This document shows positions 10,590-22,128 of a DNA stretch of 64,000 nucleotides, piece after piece. Position numbers and translations under genes: made by a program. Every line of letters starts with the position of its first letter. Positions within the stretch are counted from its first letter, which is position 1. The DNA comes from Eupeodes corollae (taxonomy: Eukaryota > Arthropoda > Insecta > Diptera > Syrphidae): the NCBI RefSeq assembly GCF_945859685.1, contig NC_079148.1, forward strand, positions 18,363,946 to 18,427,945. Direction: 5' to 3'. The notes beneath the pieces were generated by a model, which worked only from the letters and a program-made list of their open reading frames with translations, was not told where the DNA came from and did not search any database.

Positions 10590-12672
10590 CAACCTCACGC
10601 TTACAATTGCAATCAGAAATTTTTCAAAACCATCCAGTAAATTCAACTCTCCTCATGGCCATCGTTTGGACTATAAATAACGCTTACATTGGCGATTCAA
10701 GTGCTTTGGTGTTTTCCTTATGGTCAAGTACAGCAGAAGATGACAGTTATCAGAAGCAGCTGCTTGGTGATATAATGACATCTATCAGTGAATCGAAATT
10801 GACATCTGTCATTGAGATTGGTGAAAATGTGAAATGTCAGCAAAATTTACAGGACGGTAGCATGAGTGAATGTCTGGTACACAGAGACATTATTCTGATG
10901 ATCGATAGTTTTGAGTCTTTCATGTAAGTCACATTTAAGCACATGTTACATCGATTCACATTTTTTGAAATGTTGCATTTGTACTTGACAGGCGATTCAA
11001 AAAAGAATTAAAAAAGGAAAATTATCTTGTGAGAGGATATTACACAATAATCTTCACCGGAAACAAGCAACGTTATTTTAATATTATTTCTCGAATATTT
11101 AAGGAAATATTCAGAGCTTTTATTGTTAATGTCAATATTTACGTGGAAGTACTTAATCAAACTCTTGTGTACACATATTACCCTTATACACGATTTCACT
11201 GTCGAGGGTCAGTTCCTATGTTACTGAACAGGTTTATGGCAGAGGATGGTTTTATATTTCCCAAACGTTTCTTTCCCAAGAAAGTTGACAACTTTTTTGG
11301 ATGTTCATTGACAGTTGCTTCATGGAGTGGTCCGCCATTTATATTTTTTAAAAGACGCCACAACGAAGATATTAAGATCTATGGAATTGAAGGAGAACTC
11401 ATTAAAATGCTTTCGAATAAGATGAACTTTAAGATGAATTTCCTACTAACAACTAAAAGAGGAAGGGTATTTCCTAATTTGACAGCAGTTGATGGAGCTG
11501 TCAAACTAGTAAGAAAACTTTGCAGAACTCTGTTTATTATATTCCTTAAACTACAAGTTTTTCATTATCGTTAAAAAAATTGCATTAAAATTTGTGGGTT
11601 TTGGAATGTAAACAAACAGATCACGAATATTTGACAACTGATTGTCAAATTATTCTTTTTTCCGCAGATTATTGACGGACAAGCGAACATAACCATCAAC
11701 AGCTTTGTTTATTCTGAGTTCAATTTAAAGGCGATGTTAGCATCGTACACTTACGCCAGTTACGCCATAATCGTGGCAGTTCCCCAAGGTGATTCGTTGA
11801 GTTCTATCCAAAGGCTGACGCGGCCATTCAAATACATCATTTGGTCATGTCTCAGTTCCAGCGTGATAGCAGGGATAGTGATAATTTTCGTAATACAGTG
11901 TCTGCGAAAAAGGACAGTTCAGGATTTTGTATTTGGGCCGCTGAATTCGACACCCTTCACCAATTTGCTGAATGTCTTTCTAGGTGGTCCGTTAACAGTG
12001 CTTCCGCGAAGAAATTTCGCCCGCTATATTCTTCTTGTTTGGTTGATGTATACAATGGTTCTTCGGAATGCCTACAGTGGTGAACTATATATCATGCTTC
12101 AAGACTCCTCATCAATAAGGAACCTTCAAACTGCTGAAGAACTGGTCGAAAAGAACTTTACAATCTGGTGTGCTGACAATACAATTGAAGTTATTCGAAA
12201 ATCAACCAAAACTAAACGTTTGAAAGTTATCCAAGGGCAACCTTTTCGTTACTTGGCTCAGCTTCATGATAATCAGGCAAAATTTGGAGTAGTTATTTTG
12301 GAACCTCTTTTGACAATTTACAATAGGATTTTCCATCGAATACCCCGGGTTGAAACATTGCCCACAAAGCTATTAAGTGCTCCGCTGACAATGTACTTTC
12401 AAAGGCATTCTTATTTACTAGAAGTCATTGATCGTCAATTGATGGCTTTTGTAGCATCGGGTTTAATGGAAGCCTGGGATAGATTTTATCTTTTTAGATA
12501 TAAGCAGGATTCGAAGAATAGAGAACCGGCTGTGTTGTCAGTTGAATTGCTAATGGGAATTTTTAGTGCTTATTTGTTATTTTTGGGGTTTGCGTTTTTG
12601 GTTTTCTTATTGGAATTGTGGTCAAAACAGTCACCGATATGTAGGAGTGTTATGAATTTTTTCAATATTTGA
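10586..12672 (+). CDS. Ionotropic receptor C (three exons: 10586-10923, 10992-11508, 11668-12672)
   Basis: This is a divergent IR of about 619 residues. Intron 1 (10924-10991, GTAAGT...TTGACAG) joins …SFESFM|RFKKEL…, with the split codon restored as ATG. Intron 2 (11509-11667, GTAAGA...CCGCAG) is phase 0 before IIDGQANITI. S1 has VYTYYPYTRFHC and FFGCSLTVASWSGPPF. M1 is at about 339-362, the pore loop at 382-397 (LGGPLTVLPRR), M2 at 402-425 (MVLRNAYSGELYIM) and M3 at about 578-607. AATAAA follows the stop at 12684-12689. The chosen ATG gives no signal peptide, and a stop (TAG 10568-10570) lies just upstream in frame. Either a small 5' exon is missed (attacag| at 10571-10577 could be its acceptor) or the signal sequence is lost. 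The rest of the gene is intact. Confidence 0.87.
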
Positions 12673-12772
12673 AAATTTCATGAAATAAATTTGATTTTTC
12701 ATTAATTTATATTTTTAAATAAAAAATATTTTAAAATAGAAAACGAAGAATTAGCTTTATTTTTTGTATGAA

Positions 12773-12950
12773 CCAACTAATCAACGCCAATAGCCCAAAA
12801 CTTAAACCAATCGGATTCATAACTGAAGAAGTTCCATCGATTTAAACTAGGGTCTGTTTCCACCGCTCCAGTCTAGAGTAAACTCAGAGAAGAAACGTCA
12901 TTCTGGGTTACCTAAATTTCTCATTTACTGAACTCGTGGAATCAAATTTG
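12773..12950 (-). repeat. BEL/Pao 3' LTR, truncated
   Basis: Homologous to 16684-16920. On its inner side the integrase frame runs straight into LTR sequence, so the LTR start was lost together with part of the integrase. Confidence 0.7.
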
Positions 12951-15900
12951 CTTGCAGCGAATATGATGACGAACACTTATTGGGCCGGCAAAATCAACTC
13001 CGGTTACCATAAACGCTTTATGTTGCAGTGGTAATACACGATCTACGGGTTAGCTGCCCATAAATTGAGAGATGAGTTTAGGATTCATGCGAAAACACCA
13101 AATTCATTTGCTGACGATGGTTCTTGTCAGTTGTAATCCACCAATAGGCAAATAACGATTTCGAACAGCTGCCAAAACCATTTGTGGTCCTGCGTGACAA
13201 ACTCTATTATGATGAAATTATGTGATGACTGAGGACGTAAAGCGATGAGTCTTCGGTAATAGAATCTGGTGCTTTGCATCAAAGGATATCTCAGCTTTCT
13301 TAATTCGTCCACCTACTCTAATCAGGCCTTTTTCATCTATAAATGGGGCCAAAGCTTCTAGTGCACTGCCTTTATTAACTGACTGTTCTTTTTCGAGTAG
13401 CGATTGCTGAATAGCTTTAATACTTTCTCTGCATGGACTTTTTCTTCTAATGACAGATGTTTAATAAAATTTCTTTAATTTGGTCTTGATAAGATTTGCC
13501 ACTGCTTTATGCCAGGAATTCGATTGCGCTTGTGACATTTCTCAATAAAACGCATTGGATACGCAAAGCTCGACGAGTTCCTCGAAAATTACGAGAATAA
13601 AGCATAGAGTCAGTAACATCCACTTTAATAAAAGCTGCTAAAACATATTTTGATGGACGTAATTCACAAAAGTGTTCCATTTATAGGGTTCTTCATGTAA
13701 TCAGCTAAGAAGAATAGTTGAATCAGTCCAGTACTTTAAATCGCTGATTGTGATGTCTCGAAAGACTTCAATTCTTAACCTTTCTATCATGTCTACTAAA
13801 AGTCTCGCAGCACATAATTCAAGTCTTGCTATTGTAAGGGTTTTAGTAGTTACGAGCCGGGATTTGGCAACCAAAAGAGGAACCGTGATTTTTCCAGTAG
13901 AATTAAGACACCATGTTTATACACAGGCACCATAGAGTTTCTGACTAGCGTCGCAAAACCCTTGTAAATGTAGCAAGTCGTAATTATTGTTACCAAGGAC
14001 ATATCGTGGTAATGAAATATTATTCAATGTTGTTAGATCACCACGAAAGCCATTCCACTTTGTAGCGAGATCATCAGTTAGTGGGGTATCCCAATCAAAC
14101 TTTCTGCGCCATAAGTCTTGAAAAAATATCTTGGCTAAGGTGACCACGGGACAAATAAATCCAACAGGGTCAAACAGTCTAGCAACCTATGACAACACAA
14201 CACGTTTCGTAATAATAGATGTCGCTTCAATTTCATTGTAGGTACACCGAAATATATCTGCACCAGGTTAAACCAAGAGTCTTTATAGTATTGTGGCCCC
14301 ATTCAGGACAAACATTCTCGAGATTCCAAAGGAATGTTTAGTCAGTTTAAATCCACCTCTCTCTAAAATTTCAACGAGCTTACGTCGACCTTCAATGAGT
14401 TCTTCAATGTTATTTGCCCCAAGCATCGCATCATCTACATACAAATTTTCTTTCAATAATTTGGCACCCACAGGAAAGTGCTCAGCTTCATCCATTCCTA
14501 GTTTATGTAAAGTCTTGATAGCTAAATAAGCTCCAGGATCGGAACCGTAAGTAACTGTGAGCAGTCGAAGAACTTTCAATGATAATTTCTTTTCTTTACG
14601 CCATAAAATTAATTGAAAATTAGTATCAGCTTGATTAACAAGAACCTGTCTATACATCTGTTGTATATCAGCAGTTATTACGGACGAGAATAAGCGAAAC
14701 CTCAAGAGTAATACCATCAAATCATCCAGTAGCTTTGGCCCAGTGTATAATAAATCGTTCAAGGAGACTCCATTTGATGTCTTACATGAGGCTTCCAACA
14801 CCACTCTTATTTTCGTACTTGAGCTTGACATTTTAAACACCGGGTGTTGGGGCATAAAGAAATGCGTCGTAGAAGCATCGAAATTAGGAACCACTTCTAA
14901 GTGACCAAGGCGCTCATATTCATCAATAAATTCTGAATACATTTGTTTCAGAAGAGGATGTTTTTCAAGTTTGCGTTCGAGAGCTTGGAAGCGACGAGTT
15001 GCAATGTCCAATGAATCACCAAGTAAGATTGGATTACCACAGAAAGGGAGGCGTACTTTGTATCGTCCAAAGTTGCCTCGACGAGTCGTAAGTTCATAAT
15101 GGTCCTCAACAGCCTTGTCTTTGGGACTAAGAAACGAGCCAGCTTTATACTTTGTGCAAGACTCAATTTCAAATGCTTGTTCTACTAGCTGCCCCAATGA
15201 TTCTAGATTGCCGATTGAAGCTCTAGATGAGTAAAGTGCTCTACGAAGAAGAGTTGGGGATATAGCGATAGATCCAACGACAATATATCCAAGCTTCGTA
15301 TTACAAAGATAAGGGAGATCGAGTCCTAATGGATATTGCTCACCAGTTAATAATTTCCAAAATAAACCTCCGCCTATCAAAAGATCAACGTGCTTAGGCC
15401 TGTTAAAGTTCGGATCTGCTAATTTAACGCGATATGGAATTTTTCATTCCGAAATACTGAAGGCAAGTGGGGGGTACGCTCAGAGTCGTTTATTACGGAG
15501 CCGAAAGTTAATTTACAGAGTCCTTTCGATGAAAAACCAATGCTTCCAATGCCGCCTATAAGAGTATCACACTTTATTCGCTTAGCATTTATTATTTTGG
15601 CAAAACTCTCTGATATGTAATGATCTGTAGCTCCACAATCTAGCAAGGCGTGACAAGAGGTAGCGCAGCTATTTCCATCAAATACATTCACAATAACTGA
15701 CGCTAATAGAACCTGCTGATCTTAGTGACGTACTACTTGCTAACTCAACAACAGGTTGCGTGCTTTCAAAATGCAATAAAGCGTGGTACTTCCTTGAGCA
15801 TTTTTCACACCGCCCCTTACAAAACCTATACGAATGCCCTGATTGAGGACATGCAAAACAGGCACTCATCTTTCTTACTTCTTCTGAACGTTCTTTGGGT

Positions 15901-16687
15901 GTAAGCGCAAGGAATGTAGGGCAATCTTTTAAAACATGCATATTTGATTGACATTTAAAATATTTACTATCATGAAAACTAGCAACCAAAGTAGTATGGC
16001 TCTTCTTACCATATTGCGGGCGTTCATCCACAACCTGTGATTTGCCACTTTGTTTCTGGTCTGATCCATACGCTCTTGTGCTGCTGCATATTTCTCAAAG
16101 AAACTGGTAAAACTTGTCCACGTTGCGATGTTCTCGTTTTTATGTTCTTCCCACTTGGATTGAGCCTTGATATCAATCTTTCCGAGAATAAGACTAATTA
16201 TTAAATTCTCCGCCACAACTTCAGCGGACCCCAACGATAGCAGTGACCTATAGAGTGCCTGAACCTTGTCGATGAGGTTTCTATAGGCTTGAGGACCACC
16301 GCCCCATACCCCTTGCATGGAAATAATTTCATTTATATGGGACCCAAATATGAGGGCCTCGTGGTCAAAGCGGTCCTTTAAAGCTTGCCATGCCTTTGAA
16401 AAGTTAGATGCTGTTACTTCCATGTTACTAATAATGCACTTAGGCCCATCACTCAATGCAGATTTTAAGAATCTGAAACGATCACTATCATTCAAACTCG
16501 TATCATTTATTATCATGGATTCGAATTCATTCTTAAAATACATCCAATCGCAATATTTCCCAGAAAATCTGGGAAGTTCTAATTTCGGTAATCTCAGGTC
16601 AATATACACTGTAGTAAAAGCAGCCTCCTTCTCACAAGCGTCATCATCTTCCTTCTCATCCATACTCAACTCCAGATTGTGTTCCAA
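12951..16687 (-). pseudogene. BEL/Pao gag-pol remnant
   Basis: Gag (16687-15929) has the BEL-type N-terminal domain with LPRFSGKYCDWMYFKNEF and then zinc knuckles (CFACPQSGHSYRFC). The aspartic protease (15691-15419) has LLDCGATDHYISESF. RT (15380-14283) has DLLYTGPKLLDDL, ADIQQMYRQVLVN and YVDDAMLG. A Pao-type region follows at 14147-13917 (GFCDASQKLYGACV). An integrase zinc region (about 13312-13127) and the start of the catalytic core (FMVTGVDFAGPI, about 12990-13020) come last, and the rest of the core is absent. There are frameshifts near 16030, 15690, 15400 and 14150. The first Gag codon is read from TTG; no ATG is seen there. The copy is dead. Confidence 0.88.
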
Positions 16688-16926
16688 CTAAATAACGCCA
16701 ATAGCCCAAAACTTAAACCAATCGGATTCATTGGACCTTTGTACTTTTGTAATTGCTGATTTACTCTTTCATTCAAAAGACGACCTTATTACTGAAGAAG
16801 TTCCATCGATTTAAACTAGAGTCTGTTTCCAACTGCTCCAGTTCAGCCAGAGTACATTCAGAGAAGAAACGTCATTCTGGGTTACCTAAATTTCTCATTG
16901 AACTCGTGGAATCAAATTTGACAGTT
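16684..16926 (-). repeat. BEL/Pao 5' LTR
   Basis: Homologous to 12773-12950 and adjacent to the Gag frame. On the minus strand it probably begins TGTC near 16926 or 16937; the boundary is not fixed. Confidence 0.65.
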
Positions 16927-16937
16927 GGTTTGACAGA

Positions 16938-18322
16938 TGAAAAAATATGGCCGCTATCAACTATCAAAGTCGGAACTGTACTGTAATTCTGAACAAAACT
17001 TTTTGCTCTGGCAGTTTTGCGAAGAGCAGATACAATCAAAAATTATATGTCAGTTTATAAAAAGTCCCTGTTCAATGTGAAAAAATATATATGCTCACAG
17101 TCACGAAGACAGAAAAATCATGCTGGTAAATGTCATTTGTATTATGAATATTTTATAAGATTTAAAGTGTTCAAAATAAAATCAATTGAATTTTAAAACA
17201 ATAAACTGAAAACTGACACATGGGAAAACTTTTCCATACTTAGACTAGACATCAAGACCTAACTACTCCTGTATTCAATTATATTAAATACTTGAAATAA
17301 ATGATAGTGTGTTATAATACCAAATTACAAAACACCTTTATGATACCTAAAAACAAAATAACTGCTTTCAGAACCGTTTTCAGTTCTTACCCTGAAATTA
17401 ACTTGTTCACGTTCAACTAAACGATTTATTACCGCTTTCAACACTCATGTTTGAAAATCAGTCATAGTCAACATTTAAAAGTTCCTTCAAGTCGTATAAG
17501 CTTGTTGTTGTTGAAAAAGCTAGTATTTGAAATAGTGTGTTCGAACACGAAGACACACACAATTATTTCAAACTCCGAAAGCAATTTGGCAGCTGTCAAT
17601 TAAGTTTTATTAATAATAGAAACACCATGTGTTTATTAGGTCTGTTCATTAACTTTGGATTTTTTTGGAGTGCTCTTGCGTCCTGTCAAGTTCATATAAA
17701 AACAAATTAAATTGACAGAACTTGGTAATAAAATTGACAGCAATGGAATTGGTATAAGTCAAAGTTGATTTCATAAGAATATTTTTTCAAAATTTTTAAC
17801 AAATCACTACTCGACCTTAAGGACCAAAAATTCAATTAAGAAAATGTTCTTGGGCTTTGAAATCTGATTAGAGTATTATTTTTTTTTGTATCCAATTCAC
17901 TTAAACCAGAGACTCGTGGTAAATTTATTTATGTAAATAGATCGTTCATCATTGTTCTGCTTTGGTTGGTGAGGATTTTTTGTTTTATTTTATTTTTTAA
18001 GATTGATGATATCCTCGGGCGAGTTTTTCTTTTATAAGACTTCATACAAAATGTGTGAAACTTAAGCTGCAGCAAAACTGAATGGTGTCGCATGGTGTGA
18101 TTTGGAAAGCTTTTAGCAAAATTGTCCCATTGTGACAGGTTATTATTTTATACACTCTATAGGGTGTAACCTTATTTAAATATCATAACAACAAATTTGA
18201 TATGGCTTAGAGGATAATATAGAAATATAAAGATAAACTTCAAATTATTGCACGTGGAGAAATAATAGGGTTTAGACGATAAATGTATTATGGTTTGGTA
18301 TAAGAAGTGTTAAATAGTTCGT
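16938..18322. other. Spacer upstream of receptor D, no gene seen
   Basis: AT-rich, without a credible frame. A perfect 12-bp palindrome (gtgttcgaacac) lies at 17537-17548. Enhancers of gene D could lie here, but nothing proves it. Confidence 0.4.
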
Positions 18323-18358
18323 TATAAAACCGACGGGGATGTCAGTGTCAAAATCAGA
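18323..18358 (+). promoter_or_regulatory. Likely native core promoter of receptor D
   Basis: TATAAAA at 18323-18329 is followed 33 bp later by TCAGAG with +1 at about 18356. Without the retroelement this would give a leader of about 40 nt to the ATG now at 22138. The spacing resembles that found for genes B and E. Confidence 0.5.
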
Positions 18359-18391
18359 GTTATTTCGGAATTTGATCTGCTTGGTAAAGAC

Positions 18392-18584
18392 TGTAAGAGG
18401 CTTCATCTATGACGATATGAAATATCACTGTACTTAATAACTACTTTGCTCAGAATAATCAAATTAAATCTTATTTATTTTTCACTGTTTTCATGTAATC
18501 AAAATAATATTTTTCATTAGTAATAAAGAAGTTTTGTTGAAGTTAATACGTTTTGTTTCTTATTTTGATCAAGAAAAGCCCTAT
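18392..18584 (+). repeat. 5' LTR of the RT-less gypsy-like element
   Basis: 193 bp, begins TGTAAGAGGCTTCATC and ends AAAAGCCCTAT. Apparently identical to 21936-22128. No TGG primer site abuts it; the nearby tcagaagtggg (18591-18601) is where I would look for the primer-binding site. Confidence 0.9.
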
Positions 18585-18714
18585 AATAAATCAGAAGTGG
18601 GATAAAGTTCCTCATTTAATTGAATAGTGGTTGCATTTCTTACGATAAATTAAAGAAAATTTACTAAAAAAAAAATTGTTTGTCCTAAAATTTGATCCTA
18701 AAATTTTTCCAAAC

Positions 18715-21618
18715 ATGGATGCAAACGCAATGGCTCGTGTTTTGAGTTTTTTAGAAAACGCTCCTGTGCAAATCCTTAAAGAGAAGCTTGTCCAGATGAA
18801 TTTAAGCACACATGGTACCAAGACTTCACTTAAGGCCCGTTTAAATGAAGCCATTGATTCGCTTGAACCTGAGCAGATTGAAAATCTGTTCCCTGTTGTT
18901 GACCAGGAAAGTGAGGCAAGTTGTGATGACGCACATGAGGACGAGGATGGCGCTGTGTCACAACGTCTTGAAAAACTACGTGAATTAGTCAAGAAAAAGG
19001 AAGAAATCGCTGCGTTGGAAAAACGTTTGGTTGAACTCAGCACTAACAGCCCTATTCGTGAGTTCCAGCACGTTAGTGCACATTCGTCACGTGATATCGA
19101 GGAGTCCTTACCATTATTTAGTGGCGACGATAATTACTCTATTAGTAAGTGGATTGAAAACGTCGAGGATGCTATGGTCACTAACCATCTGAGCGATTCA
19201 GAGGCGTTCATTTATTTCAAAAGACTTCTTAAAGGTACGGCCAAGTTATTTTTGCGGTCAAGAACGTTTCGATCATGGAAAGATCTGAGAGCCGCTCTGA
19301 TGTCTGAGTTTCACTACCATACAACCGCAACAGACGTCCATAACACATTGCGAAATCGAAAAAAACGTAGAGATGAAAATTACCAGCAATACGTTTTATC
19401 CATGCAGGAGATAGCTTCTTCCGCAGAGATTGATGAACAGGATGTGATTGCCTATATAATCAAGGGGATTCCTGATTCAATATTTAATAAGCAAATCATG
19501 CTTACTGCAAATACCATCGCTGATCTCAAGAACATTCTGCGCAAGTATGAAAAAATGAAATCCGAGTTGCAACCTACGAGTTCTGGTTACAACAGATCTG
19601 TACAACCTTCGAGAAGTGTGCCAGGTGTTGATGCTAAGGTCAGGTGCTTTAACTGTGACGAAGAGGGTCACATATCACGTAACTGTCCCAAAGCTTGCCG
19701 AGAAAAAGGTTCGTGTTTCCGATGCGGACAAAAGGGACATATTATCACCAATTGTCCACAAAAGTCTTCAGTTCTCGCCGTCAAGAGAGGAAAATGTACA
19801 ATGAAATCTCCAGTTTCAACATTGATGACCGATTTTCATGGAGTGCTGGAGTATGAAATTAAATCTGCGAATCGGGAAGCTGAAAGTTTTGGAGTTTGGA
19901 TGAACATCATGACCGTTATAGATACTGGCAGTCCTATAAGTTTCATTCAACAACGGTACGTACCACCAATTTTGATGACGTCACTTGAACCATCACCTTG
20001 CAATTTCGTTGGAATTAACAGTTCCCAATTGGTAATTTTAGGTAATTTATCATGTAGTGTTAAATTTTATGATAACTATATTAATTTTTGTCTATATGTT
20101 GTGAGTAACAAAACTATGAACGACCCAATCATATTAGGTCGAGATTTCTTACATAAAACAAATGTTAAGTTAGCGATTGGTGATTTAGATACTAAAATAG
20201 TTGAAAACGAAAGAGCTGATGTTAAAGAACAAGAACAATTTGAAAATGTTAAAAATTTAGAATGTGTAAAGGATTTGAATATTAGTTTTAAGCCTGATGA
20301 TAAAAATTATGTTGAAAAAATGGAAAATCCTGATTGTGACGAAATTATTTCAAAAATTGATTTATGCAATGCCCGCGACGAAATTGTTGAACCTGAAACG
20401 TTTGAGCATGCGCTTGCTGCATCGCAGCAAAAAGATACAACTATACAAAGATTAGTCGAGTTGCTTGAAAAAAGGAAGAGTTCTAGCTACGAACTTATAA
20501 ATGGGTTAGTCTATCGAAAAATTAACAAAGAAATATTGTTTTATGTTCCAGCTTCGATGGAAAGGAATGTCATACAGACTCACCATGAAAATTTGTGTCA
20601 CCTCGGGGTTGAGAAATGTTTTAATTTTTTAAAGAAAACATACTGGTTTCCCCAAATGAAAAACAAAATAAAGGAATATATAAGTAGTTGCTTAAAATGT
20701 CTGCATTTCGCTTCACATTCTGGAAAAACTGAAGCAGTGTTGCACAATATTCCTAAAGGAGACAAGCCATTTGATACAGTTCACATCGACCATTACGGTC
20801 CATTACCTCCCTCAACTTCAAATAACAAAAAACATATACTTGTCGTAGTCGACGGATTTACAAAATATACGAAGCTTTACGCTGTTAAAACTACAACGAC
20901 TAAAGAAGTTATTCAATGCCTTGAATCTTATTTTGCATACTATAGTAAGCCAACACGTATCATTTCAGATAGGGGTAGTTGCTTCACCTCAGGCGATTTT
21001 TTAGATTTCTGTAAAAAGTATAACATTCAACATATTAAGGTGGCCACTAGCTCACCTCAGTCCAACGGCCAGGTTGAACGAATAAACAGGTGCCTTACCC
21101 CTATGCTGTCGAAAGAAAGTGAAATGGATGCAGGTAGTTGGATGTTACATCTCAAAAAGGTTGAGTTTGCTCTCAATAACACACAAAACAAGAGCACAGG
21201 TGCTTGCCCTAGTGTACTCCTTTTTGGTGTTTGTCAAAAGGGCGAAGTTATGGACAACTTAAAAGAATATCTAGAAGAAAATATATTACAGAAAGAAACT
21301 AGAAATTTAGATGAGCTCCGAAAATTTGCAAACGAAAAAACTGTCAAAAGCCAAAACAAAAACAAAATTAATTTTGATAAAAATCATAAGCCACCTTTGA
21401 AATACAAAATCGGTGATTATGTCCTAATTAAAAACGTTGTAAATACTCCAGGAATAAACAAAAAATTGATAGCTAAATATAAAGGTCCCTATGAGGTTAA
21501 AAAAGTCTTGCCTAATGACCGTTATATTATAGAAGATATAGAAAATATCCAAATATCTCGCGTGCCGTATAAAGGGGTATGTTGCCCTGAGAACATGAAG
21601 CCTTATGTTCAAACATAA
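18715..21618 (+). CDS. Gag-protease-integrase polyprotein of RT-less gypsy-like element
   Basis: An intact 967-codon frame from the ATG at 18715. Domains in order: an N-terminal SAP-like helix pair (about residues 17-46, with NLSTHGTKTSLKARL), a Gag capsid-like region, two CCHC knuckles (about 311-324 CFNCDEEGHISRNC and 332-346 CFRCGQKGHIITNC), and an aspartic protease with DTG at 403-405 and ILGRDFL. After an acidic linker (about 500-580) comes integrase. It has an HHCC zinc domain and a DD35E core with Asp near 692 (HIDHYGPL), Asp near 752 (IISDRGSCF) and Glu near 788 (NGQVERINR). The C-terminal part has KYKGPYEVKK, the GPY/F module. Normal Ty3/gypsy Pol carries RT and RNase H between protease and integrase; here no YxDD motif or RNase H is present and the frame is not broken. 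No stop codon interrupts it, in contrast to every other element in the window. Confidence 0.9.
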   Translation: MDANAMARVLSFLENAPVQILKEKLVQMNLSTHGTKTSLKARLNEAIDSLEPEQIENLFPVVDQESEASCDDAHEDEDGAVSQRLEKLRELVKKKEEIAALEKRLVELSTNSPIREFQHVSAHSSRDIEESLPLFSGDDNYSISKWIENVEDAMVTNHLSDSEAFIYFKRLLKGTAKLFLRSRTFRSWKDLRAALMSEFHYHTTATDVHNTLRNRKKRRDENYQQYVLSMQEIASSAEIDEQDVIAYIIKGIPDSIFNKQIMLTANTIADLKNILRKYEKMKSELQPTSSGYNRSVQPSRSVPGVDAKVRCFNCDEEGHISRNCPKACREKGSCFRCGQKGHIITNCPQKSSVLAVKRGKCTMKSPVSTLMTDFHGVLEYEIKSANREAESFGVWMNIMTVIDTGSPISFIQQRYVPPILMTSLEPSPCNFVGINSSQLVILGNLSCSVKFYDNYINFCLYVVSNKTMNDPIILGRDFLHKTNVKLAIGDLDTKIVENERADVKEQEQFENVKNLECVKDLNISFKPDDKNYVEKMENPDCDEIISKIDLCNARDEIVEPETFEHALAASQQKDTTIQRLVELLEKRKSSSYELINGLVYRKINKEILFYVPASMERNVIQTHHENLCHLGVEKCFNFLKKTYWFPQMKNKIKEYISSCLKCLHFASHSGKTEAVLHNIPKGDKPFDTVHIDHYGPLPPSTSNNKKHILVVVDGFTKYTKLYAVKTTTTKEVIQCLESYFAYYSKPTRIISDRGSCFTSGDFLDFCKKYNIQHIKVATSSPQSNGQVERINRCLTPMLSKESEMDAGSWMLHLKKVEFALNNTQNKSTGACPSVLLFGVCQKGEVMDNLKEYLEENILQKETRNLDELRKFANEKTVKSQNKNKINFDKNHKPPLKYKIGDYVLIKNVVNTPGINKKLIAKYKGPYEVKKVLPNDRYIIEDIENIQISRVPYKGVCCPENMKPYVQT

Positions 21619-21935
21619 TCTCTAATTTTGCATCAATCAATTTAATCGGATTTTTTTTTTATTTCATCAATTTTATGTAAAAGTTTTTTTTAATGTTAAA
21701 ACTTTGTCATTATGTTTTTTTTTATTTTTTTTTTCAAATTGAACAGTAAAAACAAAACTGACATTTCATAACTTTAATTGTATTTATGTATGATGTACTC
21801 AATTTTGTTTAAGTCCTTAGATGTAAGAGAATTAAAAAAAAAAAATAGTAATTTAAAAGGCAAATGTTATGTTGATGTAAATATTGTTGCATTTAATTGT
21901 TAATCGAGGACGATTTATAGTCAGGATGGCCGAAC
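21619..21935 (+). other. 3' non-coding tail of the gypsy-like element
   Basis: T- and A-rich tail followed by gaggacgatttatagtcagg and atggccgaac before the 3' LTR. Similar GGACGAT / CAGGATGGCCGA words precede 3' LTRs in other insect gypsy-like elements as I remember them. Confidence 0.6.
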
Positions 21936-22128
21936 TGTAAGAGGCTTCATCTATGACGATATGAAATATCACTGTACTTAATAACTACTTTGCTCAGAAT
22001 AATCAAATTAAATCTTATTTATTTTTCACTGTTTTCATGTAATCAAAATAATATTTTTCATTAGTAATAAAGAAGTTTTGTTGAAGTTAATACGTTTTGT
22101 TTCTTATTTTGATCAAGAAAAGCCCTAT
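21936..22128 (+). repeat. 3' LTR of the RT-less gypsy-like element
   Basis: Apparently identical to 18392-18584. It ends 9 bp before the ATG of receptor D, so any transcription starting in it would run into that gene. Confidence 0.9.

Larger units (their letters stand above)
12773..16926 (-). mobile_element. BEL/Pao LTR retrotransposon, internally deleted
   Basis: On the minus strand lie Gag, protease, RT and integrase remnants between two related end sequences: 16684 to at least 16920 (5' LTR side) and 12773-12950 (3' LTR, incomplete). The two share long phrases such as ctgaagaagttccatcgat and agaagaaacgtcattctggg. The right copy carries an extra ~55 bp (about 16731-16790) absent on the left. 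I found no clear target duplication. The outer end of the 5' LTR is uncertain and may reach ~16937. Confidence 0.8.

Noticed and set aside
18676..18714. Longer N-terminus of the gypsy-like polyprotein from 18676
   Set aside because: That start is TTG in a T-rich leader; the first ATG in frame is 18715, directly before the SAP-like segment.
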